Shown here in pieces: positions 35,401 through 47,296 of a DNA stretch of 64,000 nt (the first letter of the stretch is position 1; each line of letters opens with the position of its first letter). The notes beneath the pieces were generated by a model. It made no database searches and had not been told where the DNA came from. It worked only from the letters and a program-made list of their open reading frames with translations. Made by a program: the position numbers and the translations under genes. The DNA is from Primulina eburnea (lineage: Eukaryota > Streptophyta > Magnoliopsida > Lamiales > Gesneriaceae). Where the stretch lies: positions 1,488,001 to 1,552,000 of the forward strand of contig NC_133105.1 in the NCBI RefSeq assembly GCF_022965805.1, given 5' to 3'.

Positions 35401-38400
35401 TGTTGGAATAGATCGATTAAAAATTCTTATCTTTTTACAATCAATTAGAAGCGCAAAATTATGTTTTTATGAGGGATATTTAACATGTACACCAAGTAGA
35501 CAGTAGGGTACATGTGAAACTACTGGGATTTAAATGATCGATATTAGCTTCTGTTTGCTGTACTTCTATTTTGTAACTGGTTGCTTGTAACTTTTGTTAT
35601 CATGCCTAATGCACTCATGTTATGCGTAGGGATGGTGAACTGTCTACTCGGGATTTGCAAAAGATGGTTCAAGCTCTGCCTCAATATAGTGAACAAATTG
35701 AAAAGCTCTCCCTCCATGTTGATGTAAGTCTCTAGAATTTCTTACTCTGTCAACACATTGATCCCAGATAATGTTATTGGCACTTACAAAAGTGTCACAG
35801 TTTGATTTGTGTTTGGTTGTGTGACTGCTGCCGGTTATGTCTCTTGTTGTATTTATTACATTCAATGAACTTAACATGAGGCTAATTTTGTGTATATGAT
35901 CGTATTCTTGGGAATCTATTTTGCGCCTCATGCATTGGCAGGTATAGTATTGATGTGAGCACCAACAATATGCTGAAGATATCCAGTATATATGCTCCAG
36001 TTACTTTCCTCGTGATGCAGACAATCGAAACACAAACTCTAGCAAAAGTGAAGCCAGATCGTGGTTTAACTTAAAAAACCGATTTTAATAATCGTAAATT
36101 AAATTCCATGAACTTTTGAGTTGATCTTTTGGATGCCACTGGTTCGTAGAACAAAGACAATGGAGTGTCACATGTATGAATCTTGATAATATTAAATTAT
36201 TTGCAAATCTGTTAGAATTTTTAACAAGTTTGAGAGAGGACCAGAGGACTCACAATTTAATTGATGTAAAAATAAAATATAGTTGAATTCAATCCTTAAA
36301 AATAGCATTATAAAATTATATGAAAATTAATAATATAAGACAGGTATAAGATTTTCTACTTTGTTTTATCTCAATGGCGGGCATGAAAAGGTACGGGTAG
36401 TCTCATCGACCTTTGATTAGGATTACATCATTGAGCCTAAGTCCTCTAGGTGCTACTTCTCTGAAGAATTAATGGCAGAGGTTTGATTTTGTTATCTAAT
36501 ATCTCAGTTTGACAATGATATATAAATTTTTGTGGCATGAAACCCTTATCAGTTTCAAAAATATAAACTGATATATCGATTGTTACCTTCTGTATAACAT
36601 GTTGTAGCATTCCCTGGTTGATGATTTATCATGAAAACTTTAAAAGAATAACACGTTTTATTTCATTAAAGACTGGTGTTGAACAAGGCAATGACAAATT
36701 TGTATTTTTGGATCGCTTCTTTTCTTCATTTGCTAATTATTTGTTCTTCCACAGATTGCAGGAAAACTAAACAAACTTATAAGGGAATTGGGGCTTAAAG
36801 AAGTTGGGCAACTAGAGCAGGACCTGGTTTTTGGAGATGCTGCTACCAAAGACCTTATTAATTTTCTTAGAGTAAAAGAGGTTAGTTTTTTTTCCTACGT
36901 CTTTTTTTTTGTGAAAATACTCTTAGGCCTTAGCATATTTGGTGGTGTGATATTATCAGGATGTATCACGTGAAAATAAGTTGCGATTATTGATGATTTA
37001 TGCTGCTGTTTATCCTGAGAAATTTGAGGATGGCAAAATTGGAAAACTAATGGAGGTCGGTGCCACTTGTACAATTATTTAGCTTATTTTGCATTATTTT
37101 TTATTTTTTATTTCGTTGTACATAACCCATTTTCATTTTTTATGTTTGAACTCTCATCAGTATGTTTCGAGGTGGAGGGAAAAGCAGTGCTTAACTTGAA
37201 AGAGTTTTGATGTTAGATTTACAATTTGGAATACCTCTTTGTGATGCATTTATTTTACTGATTTCTACCTGATGTAGACACTTTGATAGATTGATAGCTA
37301 ATATCTTTTTGATGTACATGTGAGGCACCTCCTTACTGTTACTAATAAATAAATGGGATATTTATCTTTTAAAAAAACAGTGTGTCTCAACTGCACACAC
37401 TTGTGTCTAGCTAATATGTGAGCAGTCAGGACTCAGGCGTACTTCTATCTTATGCATTTTTTGTATCTGACATCTGCCATAATTTTCCAACAAGTGCTCA
37501 ATATTCTTGAATGAAGAAACAACGAGAACTCATTCTTCCGTATATCTATCAGCTTCTGATAAACTCAACACCTACTCTAAGCCCATAATATCTATATTAC
37601 AGTTGATACATCCAATAGAAAGATGTCTGTTCCACTCTTTGGAAGTTTCTGATTTAAGGATGTGATATTAATTAGGCATAAGAATTCTAATATGGAGGTC
37701 TGTAGAGTCTGTTTTACTGGTTTTCGCACACTCACACAAACGTCTCTATGCTTTAAATTTGTGCGGATTTTATCCTGGACAATGGTCATACAACAGGCTG
37801 CGCTCAAGTCTTTGCATTGTCATTTATAATTCTGATTTGTTTTGTGGTATATATCACTCATACTATAATAACATTCTGATGTATGTAATGTAGTTGGCAA
37901 GGCTACCGATGGATGATATGAATGCAGTTTATAATATGAAATTTTTGGAGGCATCATCAGACACCAAAAAAAGCTCGATTGTACCATTTTCCCTTAAATT
38001 TGACGTTAACAAGGTACCAGATCTGTTGTCAGTGATTATCTTTTTTGGATAACCCCTGCAACTGATGCATATGTTTGAACCTTTTCTCCTTGTATTGCAG
38101 AAGAAGCATGCTGCTCGAAAAGACCGTCCCGGTGAAGAATCGAGATGGCAATTGTCACGTTTTTACCCTGTAATAGAGGTAGTTTATCCTCTTTTTGTAT
38201 TTTTCTGGTCTCTAGTAACCTCGTGAAATAACCATTATTTGATTGTTTTTGTTGGGTAATGGGCGTAGAGCTCAAAATGAGAGACGGTGAATGCTGTATG
38301 TTGTGACAAATAAATTGAAAATTAATCATAAACAGGAGAAATTGCATGATTCTTCCTTCATGCAGGTGAGTTAGAGAAGAAGAATTTGACATTACTAAAT

Positions 38401-40997
38401 CCCTTCAACATCACATTGAGGGTTGGAATCAAAGCACATAATCCAGAAGCATCAGTAAACCACAAATGTTCTGGCAAAGGTTACGCCTTGGAAGAGACCT
38501 CTAATGGGTGGAATTATTATGTGCTTTTACCTATACCTATTAGGGTTTACAATTTTATAATGACAAATCACCTGGTGAACTAGTCATAATATGACAGTAT
38601 ACAAGTGAATGCATTTTCCCCCCTTTTTGGAGGTTATTTAACCTTTCTTATAGACAATTCAAAAAGGCAAAGACCAACATATTTTGCCGTTAGGCGGGTT
38701 TGGAGTTAGATGAAGTTTATCCCATTGCGTTATAATGTAGACTCTCTTTTGTCAGTCCTGTCCATATTTCTTCCCTGGCATATTTGTGGTACTCTATTCT
38801 TTGAGTGTTATCAATGGTAAAGCGGCTGAAACTTTTAGACTGATGTTGTTGTGATACTTTAAGAACAAATTACAAGTACAAAGGCTTATCATTTTGTGTG
38901 ATAATTCTAAGAATGCATGAGTGAGATTAAAGAGGGCACTATAAGAGTCAATTATGAATTTGGAGTTAATTCAGGAGTTACGCACCAGGTTTACGTTGCT
39001 ATTATGCCATCTATTTTACTTGAAATTAACCTTTTGCTTAAATGTTACTTGTTTCCGTGCAGGAACTCATTGAAAAACTTAGTAAAGGTGAACTACCAAA
39101 GAATGATTATCCATGTATGAATGATCCTAGTCCAACTTTTCATGGAACTGCTCAGGGAGCATCTGTAAGGACAGGTCAACTTCCACCTCCTCATTCAATG
39201 AGATCAAGACGGACAGCAACATGGGCTCGTCCTCGAAACTCTGATGATGGGTATTCAAGGTAATTCTATGGCTTTTGATTTGTTGTTTGTGTTGCAATTT
39301 TTTCCCTGGGTCTGGAATTTTGCTATACCCGAACTACTGTCAATCAAAACAGTTATGCATTTTCATTTGTGTTTAGTCAAATAGCTAATACATTATGTTG
39401 TATTTCTTTGTATTCAGATCTTTCTTCGTATGTCCTATTTGATGCATACGGTAAATTTACCTCCACAGTTGCCCTTTAAAAAAAATTGCTTTTCTTGCAG
39501 CGATTCGATTTTAAGGCATGCATCTAGTGATTTCACGAAGATGGGTCAACGAATTTTTGTGTTTATTGTTGGTGGAGCAACTCGATCTGAGGTAATAATT
39601 TTGGGATGTCTTCTCTTCTATGTAGCACGGATACCTCAATTTTTTTTTTTGAAGTATCGGATACAGATACGACACGGATACGGATACGACACCGAATACC
39701 TCAAAATCCGTATCGTTGACTTTGTTTAGGGTTGACCAGCCGGATACGTTTTGGACACGGCGAGGACACGCCATGGATACGGCGTGGATACGTTTTTCGG
39801 ATACGTTTGGGCAAAATTGTAAATATTTAAAAGTTTTAGGGGTTAATTAAAAAAATTAAAATTTCTAGGGACTACAAGGAAAATAATTTAAAATAAATTG
39901 GGTTGGGCTTTTAAATCCCTAAATACATTTGTTTATCTCTTTCATTCCATTTAAGTTCAAGCGGCTCTCAATTCAACCGATATGGATGTTTGATTTCTTT
40001 TTAGTTGCTTAAGATGGATTTTATATTTAATATTTTGTACTTAAGATATTATGGTTAATGAAATATTACAATTATATCTATAATTTTTACTTTTCAATAC
40101 TAAACTTATATAAATATAAATATATATAATATTTATATATATTTTAATGATTGTCGTATCCTAGACGTATCGTGTCTTATATTTTCAAAATTTGACGTGT
40201 CGCCGTATCCGTATCATATTCGATACGATACTCGTACCCGTATCCATGCAAGATAGCTTCTCTCTCTCTGTTTCTCTGATGGGGCACTGTGATATCTTCT
40301 GAAACTTGTTTCATCTCAGCTACGGGTTTGCCACAAATTGTCGACAAAGCTGAAACGAGAAATTGTTCTGGGATCATCCAGTCTTGATGATCCTCCACAA
40401 TTTATCACGGTACAGAACTTGTTTCCTTTCCCCAGTACTCTTTACATTGCATCCATTTATTGACCATGCTGAAGTGGAAACAGTTTGGGTGCAATAAAAA
40501 ATTGACTCCTAAAACTGTTATTGGACATACTAGAACTATTTAATTTATTAATCAAAGAACAGGGTTAGTTTTTTATTGGTTAAATGAATTTTATTGGCCG
40601 AAAATAGTTTTTCTTGGTTAAATTGAATATTATCATCTTAAAAACAAGGAAAATCCCACAGCTGGTTGCTCTCGGGGGTATATAATGTATGCAAGGGATA
40701 AAAACGCTTGAACATGCAATGAATTCATGCTACTTTATACCTGTAGCACTAGTAGGCAAGTACAGTTCCTTTGTGATCTAACAATTAAACAAGTGTTCCC
40801 ATTGAGTTATCCAAAACTAGGGGAAAAAAGAGTTCAGGCCAATCTTGGTATGCTTTCTTGCATAAGTGAATGGCCCCCTTACCTGTCTATGTGCGGACTA
40901 GTTCTCACCATCAACATCTACCTTGTTTGGTCGTTTTGTGCAGAAATTGAAGCTGTTAACTGCAAATGAATTGTCTCTTGATGATCTTCAGATCTAG
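29436..40997 (+). CDS. KEU: SNARE-interacting protein KEULE (Sec1/Munc18 family)
   Basis: Sec1/Munc18 protein that binds the syntaxin KNOLLE and promotes vesicle fusion at the cell plate in cytokinesis. There are 21 exons: 29436-29508, 31055-31113, 31882-31963, 32731-32809, 33723-33773, 33903-33999, 34095-34127, 34406-34531, 34607-34798, 34892-34975, 35049-35147, 35245-35318, 35630-35723, 36755-36880, 36960-37055, 37894-38013, 38101-38178, 39063-39259, 39501-39591, 40320-40409 and 40944-40997. Lengths sum to 1995 bases, 664 aa, against 666 in Arabidopsis. The start [20 protein letters not shown] and the end [13 protein letters not shown] match the family. Internal marks are [60 protein letters not shown] and [20 protein letters not shown]. 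An upstream in-frame TTG is ignored in favour of the ATG. Intron 19 carries a transposon-like insert. The paralogues SEC1A/SEC1B are the main alternative, but the N-terminus favours KEULE. Confidence 0.95.
39621..40250. mobile_element. Probable non-autonomous element with GGATACG repeats in KEULE intron 19
   Basis: Both ends are dense in GGATACG-type text: GCACGGATACCTC at 39625 onward and, inverted, GTACCCGTATCCATGC ending near 40250. The inner part is AT-rich and non-coding. The left end holds about eight variants of GGATACG or GGACACG within 160 bases. I see no clear target-site duplication. It sits wholly inside the intron and leaves both splice sites intact. Confidence 0.6.
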
Positions 40998-42440
40998 ATG
41001 CCCAATGCAGGTGAATCTGAATGTGCAATATTATTCAGGCACGCTTACCAGTTGTAATAATAGTTGATGTTAAAAGATTCTCTGCCTATGCCTGGAGAAG
41101 CCGTCATTGTGGTTGCCTGCTTTGACAGGGTGGCTTCACGGTTTTTCTTTTCAAAGGATTCACTAGATTCATCAATTGGACTTCGGATAGCTGTGTTTTG
41201 TAATTTATTTGTTGAAGTTCTCTGGAAATTGACATGTGGTGTATGCAAGTATATTCTTTGAAACTAGTGGGAATTTGGCTGTTTCAGATAGATAATGTCA
41301 TGAATTAATTTATACGGACCTCAAATACTCTTGCCCACATTTGAGGCTCCCTTGTGATTCAGTTCACCGATCCAATAGTGTTTGACTCAACTGAGGACAA
41401 TGGATTAATTGATCGGTTGATATTAGATAGTGGTTACTCCCATTAACTCTCACGAAAAGGAAAAATAAAGTCATAAATTAGCATAATGGATTCTTGAATT
41501 TCTCATAAAATAGCATGTCAAGTATACGGTAATAAAGAAGCGTGATTATGGGCTTAAAATGGTATATTAATTCTCAAATTCTAGAAATAATCAAGTTTAT
41601 TTTTTTTAGTAGGGTTGATTCGTTTCACATATAAAGATTCGTGAGATCTTCTTGTAAAAGATTTATGTTTTAATCTTTTTCAAAGAAAAATAATAATGAT
41701 AATACTAATACATAAAAAGTCTTAAGTATTTACAGGGGAATTTTTTTGGATATAATTAAGATTTTTATTGAATGAGAAGAATCACTGTTACTAATTGAAG
41801 ATGAAATTGAAACTGAATTTTTTTCCCTTTTTTAAATGTTGGGGTGGGGGTTTACAAGGTCCCATTTTTGGGTACAAAATCGATTATTTATGGTAGTTAT
41901 TTCAATATCAAACTAAATAAAAGACTAGCTTTATAGTAAGGAATTATTGTTACATATATTAATTCTTACAGTTGGTCTTTTATGAGATGATCTCACAAAT
42001 CTATATTACCGATATTCACAATAAAAAATAATAATCTTAGTACAAAAAGTAATATTTTTGTATTGATGACTCAAATAAAATATCTGTCTCACAAATACGA
42101 CCGGTGAAAACGTTTCACACAAATTTTTTGTCAACTTATTGTGAGAATATATATTTAAATATTTAAATTGAAATGTAAAATAATTATAAATAAATAAAAA
42201 AAATTTTGTTTTTTAACTTCGATCAACTATTTAATTAAAAAAATAATTTTTCATATTTAAAATATAAAAAAATTATTTTAATTAAATAATTAATCGAGAT
42301 TATTTTACAAATTTTTTTAGTAAACATTTTTTTAAAAATAAAATAAAAAAAGATACTTGACTAAGGAAAAAGATAATGAATTTTCTGCCTCTCCTAAGCT
42401 GCAGCAACCCTCTCCAGTTTCCTGCTGATACTCTCTAACA
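40998..42440. other. Spacer between KEULE and CLPR2
   Basis: AT-rich; contains a MITE copy at 41982-42118 and, near 41610-41670, what looks like the end of another inverted copy (GGTTGATTCGTTTCAC..AAAGATTCGTGAGAT). The last 50 bases are C-rich 5' leader of CLPR2. No gene is seen. Confidence 0.5.
41982..42118 (+). mobile_element. MITE-like element, GTGAGACGG family, copy 2 (degenerate)
   Basis: The same order of blocks as copy 1 (TGAGATGATCTCAC, ATATTCACAATAAAAA, GTAATATTTTTG, TCTGTCTCACAAATACGACC), with ends eroded to CGTTTCACACAAA. Confidence 0.7.
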
Positions 42441-45400
42441 ATGTCTCTCCTCCATTCTTCATGTCTCCAATCCACAACTGATATATCTCAGACTTCTCTC
42501 AGGTATTTTTTTCTCTTTTCTACATTTTTTTATGAATTTATTCTTGTCTTTTTTTCCTTGAAATGAAATTTATTCTTGTTTTTTATGGACCATCATTTCT
42601 CTTTGTTTCTGTTTTGCAGCTGCGGGAGCAAAGTCTATGTGGGATTACGAGCTCAATGCCCAAGTCTGTATTAAGTTTTTTTTAGTTGATGGTCATGGTT
42701 GATTTTCTTGATATATAGTTAAAATCTTTGTGCTTTTGTCCCCTTCTGAAATTTCTTTCACAGATTCTTACGGGATTGGAAAGCCCAATTTAAATGTGGA
42801 ATTTCACAATCAAGTTTACAAAAGCATTCAGTTGAGGTGAGATTCTCTGCTATTTGCAATTTGGATTTTTTATTTCCAGTTATGAAATATCAGGATTGGA
42901 CTATGTTCTACTAGATTTGTTATGCTGCCATGTGCATATTTGCTGATCTGTCCCCTTCAAGATTTACGATTGTACCTTATCTATTTGTTTTGAGTTTAAT
43001 TTGTTAGAATCAAATGGCCTCCTTTTCCTTTCCTCCTTGGTGTGACTGGAATATTGGGAAGAATGTCATTCTTGGTTTTCCTGTGTATTAAGCTGTTGAA
43101 TTAATTTTTATTATTGCTTGCCGGAAATTTGTTTTGGTTGTAAATGACTGCTCATGGTCTCTGGTGTTGAATTCCTCATTTTTAAAGTTTCACCTACTTA
43201 TGTCGCACATATAGAGTCAAAGATATGATCATTTTTTAAAATTAGGGTAGATGTGTAGCACAGACGTATATAATTAAATAAATCGAGAGTTTTATGTTTT
43301 CATACATGATTTATAAGATAACATAAAACCTGTTTAAAGAATAGAAAATAGCTCTCATAACATTAAGTATGGCTAAGATGTGATAATATGATTGTTAGCC
43401 TAGTCGGATATGGTATTCTCATTTCATATGTTGACGGATATTTCTATTCAAGTTCGTTGTGAAATATACGAATGTATCGTATTTTTATCTAGATATTATC
43501 TGATATGGTACATGACCACTTTTAAGAGTATCCATACATCCTGAATTTTCACTTCTACAGAATGATGTTCTCTTACATAGTACATAAAGCCCCTTCTATT
43601 TGTTATTTTCTCTAACTCCAGATCTAGTGGCAGCAAACCAACTCGGGATCAAGTCTCAATGATGCCCATTGGAACACCTAGAGTGCCATATAGGAACGTT
43701 GCCGAGGGAACATGGCAGTGGGTCGATCTATGGAATGCTCTTGTAAGTCATTCAACTCTGCTTTCCTCCGATAAATTTGATGGATAAATGACTTTGTGAA
43801 TGAAACAATACACAAAAATTTAAATGGTATGTTATTTTGTCTCCACTATCGTTTTTAAATGTCATTGATATAAATATGACAATACTTCTTCCTGTATACT
43901 GTTACCCGGTTCATTCATACCAAGAAATTACTGCTGTAGGATTTACTGGTGTCTTAAATTGCAGTACCGTGAACGTGTTATATTTATCGGTCAACACATT
44001 GATGAAGAGTTCAGTAACCAGATACTTGCCACAATGTTATACCTTGATAGTGTTGACGATTCGAAGAAGCTTTTCTTTTACATCAATGGGCCTGGAGGAG
44101 ATGTGAGTCATTACTTGCAACTCAATATAACTTCTTTATCAATTTTTATTAATTTGAAAATACTCCCACATGCCTGTGTTGATGCTCCCTTTCTGTACTC
44201 CTTTTTCACCTCAGCAAAATTGCTTCCTCTCTGCAGCTTACTCCTAGCATGGCTATATATGATACTATGCAAAGCTTGAAAAGTCCCATTGGCACTCACT
44301 GTGTGGGCTTTGCGTATAATCTCGCAACCTTTCTTCTTGCTGCTGGAGAAAAGGTATTCTCTCTATAATTATTGCTATATATAGCCCTTTTGTTGGTCTA
44401 GACCCTCGGTTAAGGAGTGACGGTGAACCAAAACTAATCAAAGTTGAGTCTTGTTGGCTCTATTTTGGGGGAAGCTCTCCCAACGCCTACCTCAGCCATC
44501 TAACTTGAGATCATCATTAAAGAAATTGAGCTCGTTATAGCTCTAACCAACATCTGTTCATATTGCTATATGGCTCTTTGTTATGCTTTTGTGATCTCCC
44601 TTTTAAGTAGTCAGAGCGAGGTGATACTATTGCCTTCTACTTAGTTTTGTTGGTTTTGTGGTTCGTTTCTTTAATAAAATAACAAGCAGAGTGATACCTT
44701 TAGCATCATTGTAACTATGCCTCAGTTTGGGCATAAAGTATTTGCCTTAAAAAGTGCTTTATCAAGTGGAGTTTTTTTTTTTTTTTTTTTTTGAATTTGT
44801 ATTTTTTTCAACCAGATGCAAGAAGGCATTCATGTTTGATAGAGTATTGAAAATATAGTTTTTAAAAAAAATTTGAAAGAGGAACTCGAGCTAAAGCCTA
44901 GAAGCAGCGGTTTTTTAGCTTCTGGCTTGTCAAGGGCTTTTTTAAGAAACAGAAGTCCATCCAAACAAGCTACATCATTTAGATTCTTTCATGCTTCTTT
45001 TTTGTATTTGTATTTTTCTCTGTTGAAGTGATTATGACGTCTCATATTACAAGGAGCCCAGAAATGAGAATATTTACCATTGTGTCGTAATCTTGTTAAC
45101 CATTTTTTGTTTTCAAGGGTTATCGTTATGCCATGCCTCTTTCAAGAATTGCGTTACAGTCTCCGGCTGGTTCTGCTCGTGGACAGGTTTCGCAAATTTA
45201 ATTTCATCTTGTCCTCGAAGCCTTATATTTGTCATTTCTCGCAAGTAGTCACTTGCGTCAAACATGTTTGTAGGCTGATGACATTCGTAATGAAGCAGAT
45301 GAGCTTCTACGCATAAGAGATTATCTTTTCAAGGAGTTGGCTAAGAAAACAGGCCAGCCCATCGACAAGGTATATATATATTTATATTCATCATAATAGT

Positions 45401-45571
45401 TGGAAAAAATCTGAACCTAACATGGATACACAGGTTTACAATGACTTGAACCGAATGAAGCGCTTCAATGCTCAGGAAGCTCTTGAATATGGTCTCATCG
45501 ACCGGATAGTTAGGCCTTCACGTATAAAAGCAGATGCCCCGCCAAAGGATTCTACCGCAGGTCTTGGTTAA
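42441..45571 (+). CDS. CLPR2: ClpR2, non-catalytic ring subunit of the plastid Clp protease
   Basis: Inactive ClpP-like subunit of the plastid ClpPR core (R ring), needed for assembly and chloroplast development. Nine exons: 42441-42502, 42620-42663, 42764-42836, 43622-43742, 43965-44102, 44237-44353, 45118-45186, 45274-45369 and 45434-45571. The phases fit, total 858 bases, 285 aa (279 in Arabidopsis). The Ser/Thr-rich N-terminus is a likely plastid transit peptide. Family marks are MMPIGTPRVPYRN, GTWQWVDLWNALYRERVIFI and ATMLYLDSVDDSKK. The catalytic triad is missing: Asn174 replaces the nucleophile Ser (CVGFAYNLATFLLAAG), Gln199 replaces the active His (RIALQSPAG), and the Asp is not kept near RMKRFNAQEA. 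This loss defines ClpR proteins and is not decay. The exon 2 donor is a weak GTCTGT. Intron 6 carries a MITE-like insert. Confidence 0.95.
44723..44970. mobile_element. Probable MITE in CLPR2 intron 6
   Basis: The left end CAGTTTGGGCATAAAGTATTTGCC and the right end (reverse complement AGCTTGTTTGGATGGACTTCTG) share TTTGG and spaced matches, as terminal inverted repeats do. A 22-base T run sits inside (about 44771-44792). Palindromic text AGCCTAGAAGCAGCGG .. TTAGCTTCTGGCTTG lies in the right half. It has no coding capacity. The family is not named. Confidence 0.5.
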
Positions 45572-47296
45572 TTTAGTGATATTGCTAACAAATTGTTCGT
45601 AGGCTTCATGTGCCCTTCTTTCCGAGTGATGCAGCAACATTCTGGCGCCAACTATGCTTAAAGTTACCTCCATACCTACCAATCTTTGTCGATACGGCTT
45701 CGATGCAAGGATATTAAAATGGATTGGCAGAACTACATTACAATTTTCATTCTAATATTGAATTGAATGGTTTTTTTAGCCAAGTACAATTTAGGAAAAT
45801 AAACTGAAAAAAAACCCTGTAAAAATATATTAAATTTAGAGGAAGTGAATTCAAATTTTTTTATGTAGAACTTATTTTTATATATATAAAAGGTAAAATC
45901 TTAATATTGAGTAACGAATAATTTACTAGACGACCTCTTTCATATATATTTTTTTGGTTACGGGGACCTACAGATGTTCTTTGTAGATGTACAGTGGAGT
46001 TTGGATAAATCTTCGGGTTGAACATAGTAACTTGTAAATCATGTCAATTACGTAAATCACCCTAAACCCTAAATCACACTGGACAAGTTTTGAGTGACAA
46101 ACTTGTCCCATAAATTATGAGTAGGAAATAAAACATATGACCAATTGATTATAAGTGTCCTTACTTCATCAATTTTATAGAGCATCTTTTCATATGATAT
46201 TGTTTTACATTGAGAGTAAAGTTGTCAATGATGTTATAAATTTGAAATTCCATATTTGGTGTGTCTGAATTTGGAGTGCAACACTCAACCTTAATGGTGT
46301 ACCCGAATTTGTTTGTTACGGAGGAGGAATACTGAAAGTTGAGGATTACAAGATTAGCTTTTACTAATTATATTGCAATAATTCATGTTTTACTTTAATA
46401 TGTCAAATTTCAAGATAATTATATTTGTAATTCGAAAGGCAATTCAATCAATGAGTTTTTGGGAGCTTTTGGGTACTATTTGTTTGAGTAGGTCTCTTGT
46501 GAGACGGTCTTACGAATCTTTATCTGTGAAGCGGGTCAATTCTACCGATATTCACAATAAAAAGTAATACTCTTAACATAAAAATTAATATTTTTTCATG
46601 GATGATCCAAATAAGAGATCCGTCTCACAAAATACGACCTATGAAACCGTTTTACATACGTTTTTGCCTATTTGTTTTTATTTTCAGTTTTTTTTGGAAG
46701 ATTTGATTTGAGAATAATAATAATTGAGAAGTGAAAGGGATGTCTTGCTTTAAGAATTATAACCTGAAATTCTCATTATTCAAAACTCACGTGGATTCAA
46801 TTAGAAAAGTTCCACTAATGGGTGGGAAGGATAATAAAGCTCTCAATCAATCTCAATTTTATTCACTATTTTTTAAGTATGTGGGGCTTCAAAAATATTT
46901 CGAGAAAAATTATTTTTAAAAATCAACTAACTTTCTTTATATCTTTTCTCCATAACACTATTACATTTTTATTAGAGATCAAACATGCCAAATTAAACTC
47001 CAACAAACGAAATTTGAAACTATGTAAATATATACAGATATCACGTGCCAAAACTCCTTATAAAACAGAAAATCACTCCAAGAAAACTATATTTGATATA
47101 TATACACAAAAAAATCTGTGAGACAAATCTTCTATTTGGATCAAACATGAAAAATAAATTTTTTATTACAAAAGTATTACTTAATATCGTAAATATTGTT
47201 AACTAGTTTCACGATTGCAAAATGACCTGCTATATAAAAAAAAAAAATACTACATATTTGAAACACTTGTTGATAACAATACCAACTTTTTCTTAA
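45572..47296. other. Spacer between CLPR2 and the MATE gene (tail-to-tail)
   Basis: AT-rich. Holds a MITE copy at 46499-46655 and a likely eroded inverted fragment of the same family near 47115-47215 (GTGAGACAAATC..TATTTGGATCAAACATGAAAAA). Apparent small reading frames show no protein character. Confidence 0.5.
46499..46655 (+). mobile_element. MITE-like element, GTGAGACGG family, copy 3
   Basis: Begins GTGAGACGGTCTTACGAATC and ends ACGACCTATGAAACCGTTTTAC, with the shared core CACAATAAAAAGTAATACTC and CATGGATGATCCAAATAAGA. It is close to copy 1 in length and order. Confidence 0.8.

Noticed and set aside
46731..47121. Lysine-rich small frames in the CLPR2-MATE spacer
   Set aside because: Composition matches translated A-rich DNA; no domain, no second exon and no conservation cue.
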